NCBI RefSeq assembly: GCF_014695395.1
Contig: NZ_JACJOF010000004.1
Coordinates: 1-64,000, forward strand
Length of the DNA: 64,000 nucleotides
Direction of reading: 5' to 3'
From: Nodosilinea sp. FACHB-131
GTDB lineage: Bacteria; Cyanobacteriota; Cyanobacteriia; Phormidesmidales; Phormidesmidaceae
Each line of letters opens with the position of its first letter. The stretch's first letter is position 1. The translations under genes were made by a program, and so were the position numbers. The notes below the pieces were generated by a model. It searched no databases and had not been told where the DNA came from. It worked only from the letters and a program-made list of their open reading frames with translations. This document shows positions 26,101 through 36,082 of this stretch, in pieces.

Positions 26101-29100
26101 TGGCGGAGCTCAATCTAAGCTTAGAACCCGAGCAACCTGCCCTGGGCGAATCGGGTTTAACCCTTGACGCTCTCACCGAATTATCTACCCCCGCGCCAGA
26201 TCAACCCTCCCCACCACCCTCTACCTCCACCACGGGGGCAACAGGTCCTTCCCTGACCCTAGAGAATTTGTTGGGAGAGCTGACCCTTGATCCGTTGACA
26301 CCGCTGGCTCCCAATCCAAAACTGGAAGAAACCACCCTAGATGATCTAGCCTCCACTGGGTTTGGGGAAACCCCTAGTCCAGCGGCTCCTACGTCACCCC
26401 CGGCTGAGTTTACGCTGGCTGATTTTAACTTAGGTCCGGGTGCCAGCGGCCCCCTCGACTCGGCCCGCCAACCCGACCCGCCGGGCGACACTATGGCCGA
26501 CTTGTTCTCACCGGATTCTGCTGCACAGCCGGCCTCAGAAAATCTCACTCTAGAGGAGCTCGATCTAGAAGGTGAGTTGCCTGACGCCTTTGCTCCGCTA
26601 GAGGCTGAGCCAGCGGAGTCAACGCTCATCCCAGATTGGGGACTATCGGCTGCACCTTTGGAGCCCGCTGCGCCAGATCTCTCGATTACTTTGAATAGCT
26701 TAAACCTGAGCCTAGATGAGCCCGTCGCCGATGAGCCTGGCTTAGGCGATCTGCTCGGTGCTGAACCAACGGAGCCAGCGCTTACCCTAGAAAGCTGGGG
26801 ACTACCTGCTACGCCCCTGGAGCCCGCTGCCTCAGATCTCTCAATCACTCTAGACGACTTGAACCTGAGCCTAGACGAGCCCGTCGCCGATGAGTTTGGC
26901 CTGGGCGATCCGTCAGATTCTGAGCCAACGGAGTCAGCGCTGATCCCAGACTGGGGACTGTCTGCTGCACCTTCAGAGCCCGCTGTCTCCGATCTCTCGA
27001 TTACTCTGGATGACTTAAACCTGAGCCTAGATGAGCCCGTCGTGGATGAGCCTGGCTTAGGCGATCTGCTAGGTGCTGAGCCAACGGAGCCAGCGCTCAC
27101 CCTAGAAACCTGGGGGCTGTCCGCTACGCCCTCGGAGCCCGCTGCGTCAGATCTCTCGATTACTCTAGATGACCTGAATCTGAGCCTAGACGAGCCCAGC
27201 GCCGATGAGCCTGGGCTAGGTGATTTAAATGCCTTGGGCGATTTGGTGGCTGACGATACTGTGCTTGCCGACGCCCCGGTAGAGACAGCCACCGACTGGC
27301 AACGGGAAATCAGTCTCGACAATATTCTGGATGCTGCTGGGGCCAATTTTGAAGAAACTTTACCACCGTTAGCAGAGCCTCAGCCGGAACCCGACCCGAT
27401 TGAATCGGCGGCCGCAGAGACAGCCGATTCAATGGAGGCAATGATTGACTTCATCAATCTCGATGCGCTGTTGGGAGAACCCCTGACCCCAGTTTCCTCA
27501 GAGCCAAGCCTTGAGTTAGACCTCGACTTCAACCTTGAGCCTGACACCCTAGACTCTGAATCCCAAGACTTTAGTGACCTAGACCTCGGTGCATTAGATC
27601 TGGGGCTGTTAGATGGCGGTGAGGCGATCGCCGAACCAGAGCCTCGCTTCCCCCTCGATACTCCGCTGCCGGTTGAGTTTGGCTTAGGGCGCGATCGCCC
27701 CTCGGTAGATGAGCCCACCAGTTTAGATCTGAATCTAGACCTGAGCCTTGAGCCAGAACCTGCCGCTGACCCACAGGCCGACCTAGATTTTTCTATAGAA
27801 GACTGGCTGGGAGACTCTACCCCTGCCCAGGATGAAGCCGCTGGGGCAGAGGCTAGCCTAAGCAGTTTGGACGATTCTGTAGAGCCACCTGCTCCAGCAC
27901 TGGATACGGAATGGTCTCTGGACGCAGAACCCGCTCAGGATGAATCTGCATACATCTTTGATGAGCCCATTGAGGACGTAGACGAGATCGCCGTTGAACC
28001 GGTGACAGCCAATGACTTCACCTTCGACACCTTTGACAGCTTTGATGAGACCGCTGCCCTTGAGGCGGATGCTGTTGAACTGGATGCGATCGCCCCAGGG
28101 TCAGAGCCAGACTTACCAGACGTAGCGGCCTCAGAACTTGAGACCCAGGAACCCGAGATCCAGGAACCAGAAGCCCCACCAGACTTCCTAGAGCTTGACC
28201 AACTACTGGCAGGCATGGACTTTGGCCCTGAATCCACCCTGGCCACTGATCCAAGCGGCCTAGTTGCGCCGGTCGTAGAGCCACCTGAAACTACCGAGCC
28301 CGAAACCCTTGCGCCCGAAACCCTTGCGCCCGAAACCCTTGCGCCTGAAACCGTTGAACCTGAGGTACTTGAACCCGCCGCCGTCGAACCCGAGATTCCT
28401 GCCAACCTGGAGATCGATCAATCCGATGCGGTTATTCCAGGGCCACCAGTGGATGCTGAGCCAGCGCCTGCCGCACCCACCCCCCTGTGGTTTTTGGGTT
28501 TGGATGTGGGTACCACCGGTCTGTCGGCAGTGCTCTTGGAACGTCGGGGTGGCCAGGTTTATCCCCTCTACTGGGTCGATAATGCTATCTCTGGGGTGAC
28601 CGCCGACAAATTCTTTCGCCTGCCGTCACTGGCCTCGGTGGAGGCCAACGGCGAGGGCTACCAAGTGCAGTCGGTGGGCTCGTCGGCCCTGACCGTGAAC
28701 TGGAGCGATGGCGATACTGCTGACCAGGGTGCGGTGTTGCTCAAAGCGCTAAAGCCCTATCTCAAGCTGGGCATTCCATTCACCGGGGCAGACGGTCTCA
28801 AACCTCAGGTGCAGTGGTCCGATCGCGATCGCATTCCCCTGCCCGTCTTCCAGGACAGCCTGACTCGGCTGTTGGCCACCCTGCCCGTGGGGCTAACCCC
28901 GAAGGCCGCCTTTACGGTGGGTGCCGTCGGCCTTGATGCTGAGGCGATCGCTCGAGCGCTGCAAGCCCTCAACGGGGTCGTTGTCAGCTACCCGGCCAAC
29001 TGGCCCGACACCTACACCTTTAACCTGCGGGAGGCGGTGCTAGGGGCAGGACTCACCGCCAACCCCGACGATATTTATTTTGTAGAAGACGCGATCGCCG

Positions 29101-30341
29101 CCGTGCTCTCGGGCCTGCCCGATCCTTCAACCCCGCTGCCCGAGGGCAACGGTCAGCCCATACAGCAGCAGGCTCTCTACGCCTGCCCCTGGACTGGGGG
29201 CACGGTGGTGCTCTCCGCCGGAGCCAGCGTGACCGAGGTGGGCATTGTCGATCTGCCCAGAGCCTTGGGTGAACTCTCCTACAGCGACTTTGCCCTGCAC
29301 TCGATGAGCTATGCAGGCGACGCCATCGACCTCGACATTATTTGTCACCTGCTGCACCCCGCCGAACGTCGTCAAAGTCGCCCCGCTGAGGGCTCTGGGC
29401 GATCGCCGCAATCCACCGGCTGGGGCTGGCAGGCCGCGATGCCCGAGCTAGATGGCACTCATTGGAGCGATCTCGACCTCGATGGTTGCGAAATGCCCCG
29501 CCCTGCCGAGCCTGATATAGCTCGCCGCCAGCGCCTCTACCAGCGGCTAGAAACCTCTCTGCTGGGCCAGAGCGCGCTAGAAGCGGCGCGACACTTGAAG
29601 ATTATTCTTCAGCACCAGCCCCAGTTTGAGCTAGAGCTGGCCGATCAGCGCTGGGTGGTGCGCAGCAAAGACCTGGAAGACCGGATTATTCTGCCCTACA
29701 TTCAGCGCATCAACGGCCACGTCAACCGGCTGCTGAGCGAGGTCGGGCTCAATACCCAGGGCATTAACCAGGTGATCTGCACCGGCGGCAGCGCCTCATT
29801 GCCCAAGATCGCCCGCTGGCTGCGGCAAAAGTTCCCCAATGCCACCATTGTGCAGGATACGTACCACAGCGATCGCCCCCCCAGCTGTAGCCGGGTCACC
29901 TACGGGCTGGTCAACCTGGTGCGCTATCCCCAAGTGCTCGACCTCACCCGCCACCAGTACAGCGACATGTTCTTGCTGATGGAGGTACTGCGGACCCTGC
30001 CCGAGCAGCCCATGCCCCTCAGCGGCATGCTGCACCTGCTCAAAGAACGGGGTCTAAACGTCGATGCCTGTCAGGCTCACCTCATGGCGCTGCTAGAGGG
30101 TCGCCTGCCGCCCGGTCTGCTACCCAGCACCAGTGGTGGCCCCTCGGCACTAGTGCCCGCCAGCGATGAACTGGCGACTCTGGCCACTACGCCGCTGTTC
30201 ACCCGACCCAATGGCCAGGTCTACGTGCCCAACCTGGAGCAGGGCCAGCGACTGATCAGTTATATGGAGCAGCTGCTAGCCAACAAGCACCAAACCCTGG
30301 TTGACCCCTTGCTGAGCCAGCTCACGGTACTGAATGTGTGA
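23199..30341 (+). CDS. Giant 2380-residue protein with acidic repeat region and C-terminal Hsp70-like domain
   Basis: Start GTG with AAGGGG upstream. Residues 1-285 are Gln/Leu-rich and likely coiled coil ([19 protein letters not shown]). About 300-1760 is acidic, Pro/Ser/Asp/Glu-rich low complexity with 13 [x]DLF motifs (about 630-1100) and about four 52-53-residue repeats ([16 protein letters not shown], about 1135-1345), plus three PETLA repeats (about 1704-1718). From about 1763 to 2380 is an actin-fold ATPase of Hsp70 type: phosphate-1 LGLDVGTTG, then [29 protein letters not shown], and [13 protein letters not shown]. Hsp70-like proteins with long disordered N termini are rare. No signal peptide. 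Function unknown. Confidence 0.88.
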   Translation: MQQDELEALVAEIDSILGEAAPRLPWVMSNDANQRQLLARARAYLAEVQATPEAQAAPTSGLPNDPTTAAASQVLKALLQEMQYLRGQTMQILDPLRNEVATLRQQRELLLQEVQQLQQQRVQIDQGANLHQLPPSWEAALQQMTQQLEARLSAQVNQSVQRLESATATAYGLMQSPQGFADGDAPGLTPMQRLEFLKQLQAQSDQLMLGFDQSLRSVFDTLQQSIYSYQDSLNQGLNQMHTLGQQGELMFSALVTHLGQQINAETLTYLESGQRRELPQPQPETFTPETLDGDTFTEGENQSADLEAELELEALDIGFDDLDDLGDDEITLLQFEDEITELQLDDNLEADLDAAEDGASSPLDLQLLNSLNVAAPDPSPAVSLPNGDDSATEVVAAGVEAESALDDLYQSLFGGGFFADSAEAAPAADSGDALDDFLAIDRLSEEAPPADEPDAIASPEPTSDLPRPDDLTLLTQSAETADTDAVTDLTSLDLGSLLGETSDRLDSIAPAGAGFNLPDTIKSFDDLLPASPGEAGNSETAASDGEDLLGGFMAASPEEDLLAQDALPITGAYDLTMDDTMVDQLQEDLENLETEVASDNLSPIDLELDLTDSPELFSPPDEVPPSSISGVDLFADQEPAPDNTSPATFDRPTEAVMPKEPGFDLFGDEPTTSEPAQDLDLFGSEAYTPATAALDQVTLSDLDIDSLEQPPVEPPAAEPTSDWSSLDRLELETLEPEPTFSEEVPSIDLFSDAALADLTLDQLETDQGDRPSPVFDSPNLENVSPDSDPSAFRVDEAVSEPGANDLGIDLFASPASDDAAGENAVDLFGQIDQPSPGVDEPAGIDLFDSPIADVGDEPLDLPAPAAEAPGLDLFGEPEPETPSLITNVDGGLNLFDISALTLDDPQPDEAGLDLFGDAAVPEAPAAEPAIDLFGETTQPQQTESGDLFGAVDEAPTASAASDSLASILAELNLSLEPEQPALGESGLTLDALTELSTPAPDQPSPPPSTSTTGATGPSLTLENLLGELTLDPLTPLAPNPKLEETTLDDLASTGFGETPSPAAPTSPPAEFTLADFNLGPGASGPLDSARQPDPPGDTMADLFSPDSAAQPASENLTLEELDLEGELPDAFAPLEAEPAESTLIPDWGLSAAPLEPAAPDLSITLNSLNLSLDEPVADEPGLGDLLGAEPTEPALTLESWGLPATPLEPAASDLSITLDDLNLSLDEPVADEFGLGDPSDSEPTESALIPDWGLSAAPSEPAVSDLSITLDDLNLSLDEPVVDEPGLGDLLGAEPTEPALTLETWGLSATPSEPAASDLSITLDDLNLSLDEPSADEPGLGDLNALGDLVADDTVLADAPVETATDWQREISLDNILDAAGANFEETLPPLAEPQPEPDPIESAAAETADSMEAMIDFINLDALLGEPLTPVSSEPSLELDLDFNLEPDTLDSESQDFSDLDLGALDLGLLDGGEAIAEPEPRFPLDTPLPVEFGLGRDRPSVDEPTSLDLNLDLSLEPEPAADPQADLDFSIEDWLGDSTPAQDEAAGAEASLSSLDDSVEPPAPALDTEWSLDAEPAQDESAYIFDEPIEDVDEIAVEPVTANDFTFDTFDSFDETAALEADAVELDAIAPGSEPDLPDVAASELETQEPEIQEPEAPPDFLELDQLLAGMDFGPESTLATDPSGLVAPVVEPPETTEPETLAPETLAPETLAPETVEPEVLEPAAVEPEIPANLEIDQSDAVIPGPPVDAEPAPAAPTPLWFLGLDVGTTGLSAVLLERRGGQVYPLYWVDNAISGVTADKFFRLPSLASVEANGEGYQVQSVGSSALTVNWSDGDTADQGAVLLKALKPYLKLGIPFTGADGLKPQVQWSDRDRIPLPVFQDSLTRLLATLPVGLTPKAAFTVGAVGLDAEAIARALQALNGVVVSYPANWPDTYTFNLREAVLGAGLTANPDDIYFVEDAIAAVLSGLPDPSTPLPEGNGQPIQQQALYACPWTGGTVVLSAGASVTEVGIVDLPRALGELSYSDFALHSMSYAGDAIDLDIICHLLHPAERRQSRPAEGSGRSPQSTGWGWQAAMPELDGTHWSDLDLDGCEMPRPAEPDIARRQRLYQRLETSLLGQSALEAARHLKIILQHQPQFELELADQRWVVRSKDLEDRIILPYIQRINGHVNRLLSEVGLNTQGINQVICTGGSASLPKIARWLRQKFPNATIVQDTYHSDRPPSCSRVTYGLVNLVRYPQVLDLTRHQYSDMFLLMEVLRTLPEQPMPLSGMLHLLKERGLNVDACQAHLMALLEGRLPPGLLPSTSGGPSALVPASDELATLATTPLFTRPNGQVYVPNLEQGQRLISYMEQLLANKHQTLVDPLLSQLTVLNV
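26600..27225 (+). repeat. 52-53-residue tandem repeats inside giant gene
   Basis: Four units of about 159 bases each encode DLSITL(D/N)(D/S)[24 protein letters not shown](S/T)WGL and EPAxSD. Units 2-4 are nearly identical at protein level but differ in many synonymous positions, so the protein repeat is selected or slowly diverging rather than fresh duplication. Confidence 0.85.
28306..28350 (+). repeat. 15-bp tandem repeat, codes for PETLA
   Basis: Three near-perfect 15-base copies (CCCGAAACCCTTGCG) encode (A)PETL repeats in the proline-rich linker just before the Hsp70-like domain. They are exact enough to suggest recent slippage. Confidence 0.8.
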
Positions 30342-30417
30342 GCTGCGCTCTCCCCGCAGTAAGGGCGTTTAGAGCCGCTGAGCTTACAATGGGGATACCT
30401 GGCACTGAGGATCGGCG

Positions 30418-31077
30418 ATGGTAATGACCGCGCAACAGCTGGCAGATCTAATGCCAGATGCAACCCAGCTGGAGAGCAATGAGCCAGAGATGGAAAGTTC
30501 GCTGCACTACGCTCAACTGGCGCTGCTGGTGGCTTGTCTTGAGTGGCTGTGGCGCGATCGCACTGACTTTTTCATTGGCGCTAATCTCACTGTCTACTTC
30601 AGCCGCGAACAGCTTAAAAACCGAGACTTTAGAGGCCCCGACTTCTTTTTGGTGAACCAAACCCAGCGCCGTCCCCGAAAATCTTGGGTGGTGTGGGAGG
30701 AAGGCGGGCAGTACCCCGATCTAATTATCGAACTGTTGTCTCCGGCTACTGCAAAAACTGACCGTAGTCTCAAAAAAGTGCTCTATCAAGACCGCTTTAG
30801 AACCCCAGAATATTTTTGGTTTTCGCCTGAAACGCTGGAGTTTGAAGGCTACCGACTAGTGGGGCAGCACTATGATGTAATCGCTCCCAATGAAGTTAAT
30901 CAGCGATGGAGCGAGGTCTTGGGCTTATTTCTGGGTGTCCAGGACGAGACCCTACGCTACTTTCACCCCTCTGGTGAGCTGGTGCCCACCCCAGAAGAAG
31001 CGGCAGCAGCAGCCCAGGAACGGGGCGATCGCTTGGCCGAGCAGCTAAAAGCGCTGGGAGTAGAGCCAGAGGTGTAG
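30418..31077 (+). CDS. Uma2 family endonuclease-like protein
   Basis: 219 residues of the DUF820/Uma2 family, a PD-(D/E)XK nuclease fold greatly expanded in cyanobacteria. Catalytic-type residues are visible at FRGPDFFLV (D of GPD), YPDLIIELLSP (D, E) and the following K of RSLKKVLYQ. The C-terminal tail (PEEAAAAAQERGDRLAEQLKALG) is a common variable helical extension. No partner gene is adjacent. Target and function of this family are unknown, though links to mobile elements and restriction are suspected. Confidence 0.9.
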   Translation: MVMTAQQLADLMPDATQLESNEPEMESSLHYAQLALLVACLEWLWRDRTDFFIGANLTVYFSREQLKNRDFRGPDFFLVNQTQRRPRKSWVVWEEGGQYPDLIIELLSPATAKTDRSLKKVLYQDRFRTPEYFWFSPETLEFEGYRLVGQHYDVIAPNEVNQRWSEVLGLFLGVQDETLRYFHPSGELVPTPEEAAAAAQERGDRLAEQLKALGVEPEV

Positions 31078-31105
31078 GCAGGCTCAACCCCCAGTGGTGT
31101 TCTGC

Positions 31106-31387
31106 TTACTCAATGAGCAAGGTTTTCGTCAGAATGACCATCCATGTCATTCCTTCTGAAAGGGCTGCGCTCGATGCACCGCTGTTGGGCGGCACGGGGA
31201 TGGGGTCGCTCCAGTCGTTGGGGTCGGCGTAGCCGTAGGCGTGGAGGATTTTGATAGTGCGATCGATGCCCACTAGGCTGCCGTAGAGCAGGTGGCGCAC
31301 TCGCTCGGGGCGAGGCTGAGGTTGTGCAGAGTGAGACGGCGGAATGTGCGACGCGCCGCTGGCGTCGGGTTCAAGATATTCAAACAT
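31106..31387 (-). CDS. Small protein of multicopy leader-linked family, copy B
   Basis: 93 residues: MFEYLEPDASGASH, Pro/Gln linker, then RPERVRHLLYGSLVGIDRTIKILH, AYGYADPNDWSDPIPVP and WMVILTKTLLIE. Core residues match copy A almost exactly while the linker varies, which indicates a conserved folded core. Preceded by the same 220-base leader and promoter as copy A on the minus strand, and divergent from the Apea-type HEPN gene. Confidence 0.87.
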   Translation of the reverse strand: MFEYLEPDASGASHIPPSHSAQPQPRPERVRHLLYGSLVGIDRTIKILHAYGYADPNDWSDPIPVPPNSGASSAALSEGMTWMVILTKTLLIE

Positions 31388-31610
31388 CGGTTCTGTGTTC
31401 CTTCTAGGGGTTTGAGGAAGACAGAACGCGAAAACCCTAGCTAACCGCAGCTGAGGTGCAAACTGGGAGAGCTAGGGTACGATCGACCTTAGCCCGGCAA
31501 TCTGCGTGCTAGATTTGCGGGGTTAGCTGTCTGTTGGTGGTTGCAACACCTTCAGGCAGCGCCAAAGTTTTCGAGTTCTGCATGGTCGCCGGTCGGGTTG
31601 AACGGCTTAA
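31388..31610 (-). ncRNA. Conserved structured leader of small gene, copy B
   Basis: On the minus strand this aligns along its length with the copy A leader. It holds the uORF (31509-31583), the AATCT/AGATT stem and the hairpin AGCTAGGG/CCCTAGCT (31435-31477), a perfect 8-bp stem followed by TTTT. Relative to copy A, a C-G pair became T-A and a T-G pair became T-A, so base pairing is maintained. Confidence 0.65.
31509..31583 (-). CDS. Candidate leader peptide (uORF), copy B
   Basis: A 24-codon ORF starting MQNSKTLALPEG and ending TAG. The start and first 12 codons correspond to copy A; the C-terminal part is shifted by one base. Might regulate the downstream hairpin by translation, or be incidental. 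Confidence 0.3.
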   Translation of the reverse strand: MQNSKTLALPEGVATTNRQLTPQI

Positions 31611-31615
31611 AGTAG

Positions 31616-31644
31616 AGAATACTGGTACAGACGCTCCTCGTCAA
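31616..31644 (-). promoter_or_regulatory. Promoter of leader/small-gene copy B
   Basis: On the minus strand TTGACG (31644-31639), 17 bases, then TATTCT (31621-31616). Identical -35 and spacing to copy A, and it marks the upstream limit of sequence similarity between the two copies. Confidence 0.75.
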
Positions 31645-31869
31645 CCGTGGCGATTGAAGATAGCACGATGCTGTGACGAGGTAAATAGATAGGATCCTTC
31701 TGCCTATTTGCTCCTAGGAAAGCTATTATGCAGTCTATTCTCTATCTGTCTGCCCTGTAGAGGGAAGTAGCAGACTATAGAAATCCAAAAAAATGTTGAA
31801 TAGAATTCAATATGGATTTAGATTTATATGATACATAAACTAATTTGTTAAAGGGATTAAGCCCACAAA

Positions 31870-33147
31870 ATGAAACAGAGAAAAATGGATGAATCGCTTC
31901 GGAGCGTGAAATTATTAATTGAATTTTTGAACTCAAAAACAGAAGAAAATGGAGAGAAGGTATTATACTTCGAACGTCAAGGGCTAGGTGGTTTGCACTT
32001 AAACTATAAAGAATCTTCAAGATATCGTGAGTGCTTAAGAGATTTAGCATCAAGCTCAGTTAGAGATGATGACTTAAGCTTGAAAACTGTGGAAGGGGCT
32101 TTTCAAGAAGCATTATTAAAAGCATTGTGTTCAAATGATTGTTCCACCCCTGAAAATTTAAGAATTGATGAGATAGTAGAAAACTTAAAGCGAAAACTTA
32201 CTGCCAAACGAATTCCATATCGTTGCTTCATACCAGTATGCGGAATAAAGGAGAAAGGTCTACCATTCTCCATTGGGCAAGTTGAATTTACTGTTTTTGA
32301 TGACCTTCTCGTCAATCAATTTAAAGAAATAGTAGCGAAACATACAATTCAGAAAAACTTTAAATGGGAAGGACTGAAAGAGGACATTGACAGAAGCTTT
32401 TACAAAAAGATATGTAGTCTAGTTGTTGTAGAAGCAAAAGATTATGAAGCTGCTCAGGTAATCGCAATCAAAAAATTACGAAGAGTTCTAGATATACTCA
32501 ATTTTTTTAGTGCACTAACTCCATTTAACCCAAATGCTTTGACATACTTGCCAGGAGATTTAGAGCCGTATCTCTTTGAAACCATTATATTAAATGAAGC
32601 TGATGGAGCGAGCTACAATACTGCAAGCAAGAAAGTCGGTCCATTGCAGGAGCTCGAAATCTCACGAATCGTCGAATCAGACAAAAACAATGATATTGGC
32701 TTCAACTACATTATTAGTATTCTTCAAAAAAACAATTTAAACAGTTTTGAAAAAGCTCTAATTACCGCTATTCAGTGGGCAGGAAGAGCAATTGTCTCTA
32801 ATAGGCGGGAGGAAGCTTTTCTCTTATATGCTATTGCACTCGAAAGCATTATATTAGTAGACAATCCTAATGCCGAGTTGAGTTATCGGTTGCGAACACG
32901 CGTTACTCATCTCATTGCAAAGAAACCAGAGAATCGAAACGAAGTAGCAAATACCGTGAAAGAACTTTATAATTCACGTTCAAAGCTCGTTCATGACGGA
33001 AAATACGAGATAACCGACCTAGAGATAGATTCTATGAAGTCTATCTCCATCAGATGTCTCAAACGGTTATCTATTGATCCCTTATTCCAAAAAATGACCT
33101 CTCCAGATATGTTCTCAGACTGGTTGGAGGATCAGATTCTTCGCTAG
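31870..33147 (+). CDS. HEPN domain protein, Apea-like
   Basis: 425 residues, AT-rich relative to neighbours. The C-terminal part has the Apea-type HEPN pattern: AITAIQWAGRAIVSNRREEAFLLYAIALESIIL, then LYNSRSKLVHDGKYEI with R370 and H375 (RX4H). The N-terminal 270 residues are unassigned (GVKEKGLPFS-like strand IKEKGLPFSIGQVEF, repeated Tyr/Phe). Apea-HEPN proteins are presumed RNases in phage or plasmid defence, some associated with restriction or toxin loci. It diverges from copy B of the leader/small-gene unit, 225 bases from that promoter. An ATG 15 bases later is a possible alternative start. Confidence 0.7.
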   Translation: MKQRKMDESLRSVKLLIEFLNSKTEENGEKVLYFERQGLGGLHLNYKESSRYRECLRDLASSSVRDDDLSLKTVEGAFQEALLKALCSNDCSTPENLRIDEIVENLKRKLTAKRIPYRCFIPVCGIKEKGLPFSIGQVEFTVFDDLLVNQFKEIVAKHTIQKNFKWEGLKEDIDRSFYKKICSLVVVEAKDYEAAQVIAIKKLRRVLDILNFFSALTPFNPNALTYLPGDLEPYLFETIILNEADGASYNTASKKVGPLQELEISRIVESDKNNDIGFNYIISILQKNNLNSFEKALITAIQWAGRAIVSNRREEAFLLYAIALESIILVDNPNAELSYRLRTRVTHLIAKKPENRNEVANTVKELYNSRSKLVHDGKYEITDLEIDSMKSISIRCLKRLSIDPLFQKMTSPDMFSDWLEDQILR

Positions 33148-33318
33148 TGATCGAATAAGGTGTAAGGAAAGTCTTATGTTGTCAACAAAAGCATTTCTCC
33201 ATATAAAAGTTCGATAATTCGCTCCTGACTTTGCGCTAAGGTAAATAAGTGGTTACGGGCCAACCTCAAACTGCTAGACAGTGTGAGGCGGGCAAGTTAG
33301 GCCAACGGTTATACCCAA

Positions 33319-33356
33319 GAAAAAGCCCCCTGCTTTTCTTAAAAACAAGGGGGCTT
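33319..33356 (-). terminator. Rho-independent terminator of the sigma-factor gene
   Basis: On the minus strand AAGCCCCC, an 18-base AT-rich loop and GGGGGCTT are followed by TTTC. It lies about 20 bases after the sigma-factor stop. Together with TTCTTGG this is a strong terminator. Confidence 0.9.
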
Positions 33357-33376
33357 GAGGTAGCTATGCAGGGTCT

Positions 33377-34639
33377 CTAATTCAGCGCTTCGAGGTAGTC
33401 GCGGACGCGATTGCGGCGCTTGGGCTGGCGCAGCTTTTGCAGCGCCTTCGACTCGATCTGGCGTACTCGCTCGCGCGATAGCTCTAGGGCGCGGCCAATC
33501 TCGGCCAGCGAGTAGGGGGTGCCATCGCCGAGGCCAAAGCGCATGTTGATCACGTCTTGCTCACGGGTGGTGAGGTCAGCCATCAACTGTTGCAGGTCGC
33601 GGCGTAGCGACTCACGAATCAGCATGTCTTCGGGCGACATGCAGTCGGTTTCGAGCAGGTCGCCCAGCTCGGTGTCGCGGTCTTTGCCCACCTTGGTTTC
33701 GAGTGAAACGGCGCGGGGAACGCGCAGCAGCACTTCGCGCACCTGGGCAGCAGTCATGTCGAGCTCGCGAGCGATATCCTCAATTGAGGGGGTGCGGCCT
33801 TTCTCCTGGGAGAGTTTGCGCTGGGCCTTTTTGATTTTGTTGAGCTTTTCGGTGATGTGGACAGGTAGGCGAATAGTGCGGCTCTGGGTGGCGATCGCCC
33901 GGGTAATGCCCTGGCGAATCCACCAGTAGGCGTAGGTGCTAAAGCGGTAGCCCTTGGTGGGGTCAAACTTTTCCACCGCTCGCTCTAGGCCCAGGGTACC
34001 TTCTTGGATCAAATCCAGCAGTTCTAGGCCCCGGTTTTGGTACTTTTTAGCCACCGACACCACCAGGCGCAAGTTGGCCTTAATCATGTGCTCCTTGGCG
34101 CGAATGCCTTCAGAGATGGCCTTCTCTAGCTCGGGTACAGTGAGGGTCGTGAGGGCGGCCCAGGCGCGCTTACCTTCGGCTAGGGTGGGCTTGAGTTCAG
34201 CGATGGGCACTTCGGCCTCGGCGGCCCAGCGCTCTAGGGAAGGGCGATAGCCCAGTTGGGAAGACAGGCGATCGCGGGTTTGCAACAGCTTGCTGTAGGT
34301 GGCCAAAATGCCACCGGTTGTTTCCGCAGCCTGGTTTAGGTCGGCTAAAAGCTGCATGTAGCCCTGAACGCACTGGGCTTCAGAGACCTCTTCGTGGCGC
34401 TCTAACAGGCGCACTCGGCCAATTTCTTGCAGGTAGAGGCGCACTAGGTCAGTGGTGCGACGGCCCTTCAGCACCTCGGCGGCATCGGCTTCGAAGTCGC
34501 CCTCGTCGGTATCAGCCGCAGAGAAACCTTTGAGAGATAGGGATGCTCCCTCATCCTCATCCCCCAAACTGGGGAGACTGAATTCTCGATCGGGCCGGGC
34601 GGAGGCTTCGTTTTTGCTGTAGTGGGGTGTTGCTACCAT
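33377..34639 (-). CDS. sigC: Group 2 sigma-70 factor, SigC-like
   Basis: 420 residues. A variable acidic N terminus (no region 1.1) leads to region 1.2 (DLVRLYLQEIGRVRLL), region 2 (NLRLVVSVAKKYQNRGLELLDLIQEG, core RNAP contact; ATYAYWWIRQGITRAI-like, -10 binding), region 3 and region 4.2 (SLAEIGRALELSRERVRQIESKALQKLR). The spacing of 1.2 to 2 with the inserted LKPTLAEGKRAWAALTTL resembles cyanobacterial SigC; group and name are inferred from resemblance and would need a phylogeny. Involved in nitrogen and carbon adaptation in known relatives. Confidence 0.85.
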   Translation of the reverse strand: MVATPHYSKNEASARPDREFSLPSLGDEDEGASLSLKGFSAADTDEGDFEADAAEVLKGRRTTDLVRLYLQEIGRVRLLERHEEVSEAQCVQGYMQLLADLNQAAETTGGILATYSKLLQTRDRLSSQLGYRPSLERWAAEAEVPIAELKPTLAEGKRAWAALTTLTVPELEKAISEGIRAKEHMIKANLRLVVSVAKKYQNRGLELLDLIQEGTLGLERAVEKFDPTKGYRFSTYAYWWIRQGITRAIATQSRTIRLPVHITEKLNKIKKAQRKLSQEKGRTPSIEDIARELDMTAAQVREVLLRVPRAVSLETKVGKDRDTELGDLLETDCMSPEDMLIRESLRRDLQQLMADLTTREQDVINMRFGLGDGTPYSLAEIGRALELSRERVRQIESKALQKLRQPKRRNRVRDYLEALN

Positions 34640-34946
34640 GACGTGCTCTAGTAACGTGTACTAAACTTGTGCCGATAGGCCATTTGCCAACCTGGCTTCA
34701 GTGTTCCCAAACCGCCAGGACTTTAGAACAGTGGCTGGAGTTCCAGGGGCTGGGCGGTGCTTTTGGGGCTGCTCGAGTCTGCGGAGGGGTGGGCTGAGGG
34801 AGGAAATTTCTAACCGACACCGTAATCTACGCCGTTTATGCAGGTAATTCCTGACGGAACGTTACACCTTGGCAAAAACCTTACATTGACCCCGAGGCGC
34901 CATATAGGATTAGGGCATTCGTTGCAATTGGGAGCAGACTTCGCTA
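34640..34946. other. 307-base gap between sigma factor and PCP_red gene
   Basis: No coding sequence, repeat or named regulatory site is convincingly visible. It must hold the divergent promoters of both flanking genes. Confidence 0.5.
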
Positions 34947-35117
34947 ATGGTTAATGGTCTTCCCTGGACGGCTGATGCCCAGGCCAAGCTCAAAAATATT
35001 CCGTTCTTTGTGCGTGCCCAGGCTCGCAAGAGGATCGAAGATGTGGCCCGCGAGACCGAGGCCGAAGCCGTGACGGCAGATTTGGTCGAGCAGGTGCGCC
35101 TTGAGTTTGGCCAGTAG
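34947..35117 (+). CDS. PCP_red-type mini protein
   Basis: A 56-residue [24 protein letters not shown], then [15 protein letters not shown] and [15 protein letters not shown]. This matches the PCP_red domain found at the C terminus of light-independent protochlorophyllide reductase subunit B (ChlB), where it ends W-x-x-x-A...-L-x-x-(I/V)-P-F-x-V-R. Stand-alone versions are common in cyanobacteria. Below 60 residues, so easily missed. Diverges from the sigma-factor gene. Function of the free domain is unknown. Confidence 0.85.
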   Translation: MVNGLPWTADAQAKLKNIPFFVRAQARKRIEDVARETEAEAVTADLVEQVRLEFGQ

Positions 35118-35298
35118 CCTGGTAGCACTTCAATCCTTAACATTGGCTGTCGATTCTGCCTTTTAATACAAACTGCTTGCCGCCACAGCAGTAACGTTGG
35201 GGGGCTGACAGTCGCTATGGCTCACTGTGCCTGTTAGTGGGACACGGTAGTCGAGCGCGCGCTAAAGCTTTCTCAGACAACAAACTCTGGCTAAAATG

Positions 35299-35327
35299 TT
35301 GCAAGTCGAAGTCATAACGAGTATGAT
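35299..35327 (+). promoter_or_regulatory. Sigma-70 promoter of dps
   Basis: TTGCAA (35299-35304), exactly 17 bases, TATGAT (35322-35327) form a good sigma-70 promoter about 105 bases upstream of the dps ATG. The rest of 35118-35433 has no recognised feature. Confidence 0.65.
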
Positions 35328-35433
35328 TTAGAAGAGCCGAGGGCATAGTGGTAGGATTTCAAGACTAGGCCTGACGGCAAAAGCACAGGTTTGTTGGCTA
35401 TTCGTTCGATTGATAGAAATAAAGAGAGGCCCT

Positions 35434-35964
35434 ATGGTTGCAACCGTTGAAAAAAGTAAGACCAAGCGCGGGTTTTATCCCACCCGCATTGATATGTCGG
35501 CTGAGGTGCGATCGCAGGTTTGTGACGTGCTCAACCAGACCCTGGCTGCCACCCTCGATCTCAAAACTCAGACCAAGCAGGCCCACTGGAACGTCAAGGG
35601 CATGGACTTTTATCAACTGCACGAGCTGTTTGACGAACTGGCCGGTGAGCTAGAAGGGTATGTCGACCTGGTGGCCGAGCGGGTGACTGCTCTGGGGGGT
35701 ACTGCTATGGGTACGGCCCGCATTGCCGCTAGCGAGTCGATTTTGCCCGAGTATCCGATTGATGCTGTGGAGGGGGCTGAGCACGTTGAGGCCCTGGCTG
35801 AGCGCTTTGCTGCCTACGGTAAGCACGTGCGCGAAGCCATCGGCACCACCGATGAGCTGGGCGATGCCGACACGGCCGATCTCTATACCGAGATCTCTCG
35901 CACCATTGACATGCGTCTGTGGTTCCTAGAGGCGCACCTGGTAAAGAAGTCTGACCGTGGTTAA
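35434..35964 (+). CDS. dps: Dps-family ferritin-like DNA-protection protein
   Basis: A 176-residue Dps, a 12-mer that oxidises and stores iron. The inter-subunit ferroxidase ligands are in TKQAHWNVKGMDFYQLHELFDELAGELEGYVDLVAERV (His, then D and E of the D-x11-E pattern). ATG 35434 with AGAGAGG upstream is the start. A basic N-terminal tail (KSKTKRGFYPTR) might bind DNA or membranes. Ends with a strong terminator. Expected regulation by oxidative stress or iron, not visible in the promoter. Confidence 0.92.
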   Translation: MVATVEKSKTKRGFYPTRIDMSAEVRSQVCDVLNQTLAATLDLKTQTKQAHWNVKGMDFYQLHELFDELAGELEGYVDLVAERVTALGGTAMGTARIAASESILPEYPIDAVEGAEHVEALAERFAAYGKHVREAIGTTDELGDADTADLYTEISRTIDMRLWFLEAHLVKKSDRG

Positions 35965-35998
35965 CCGCCACAGTCCTTTGATCCAGGGCTAACTGACG

Positions 35999-36027
35999 GT
36001 CGGGGAGGCAACCCATGCCTTCCCGAC
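35999..36027 (+). terminator. Terminator of dps
   Basis: GTCGGGGAGGCA and TGCCTTCCCGAC form a 12-bp stem with one G-T pair and a 5-base loop, followed by TTTG. It ends 63 bases after the dps stop. Confidence 0.85.
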
Positions 36028-36082
36028 TTTGTCGTTTAAAGCAAAATACGCTTGGACAGACTAGTCCTTGACCAAGCTGATT

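Noticed and set aside
26201-27346. 381-residue minus-strand frame opposite the giant gene
   Set aside because: Long Ser/Gly/Arg-rich antisense frame created by the acidic repeats on the other strand.
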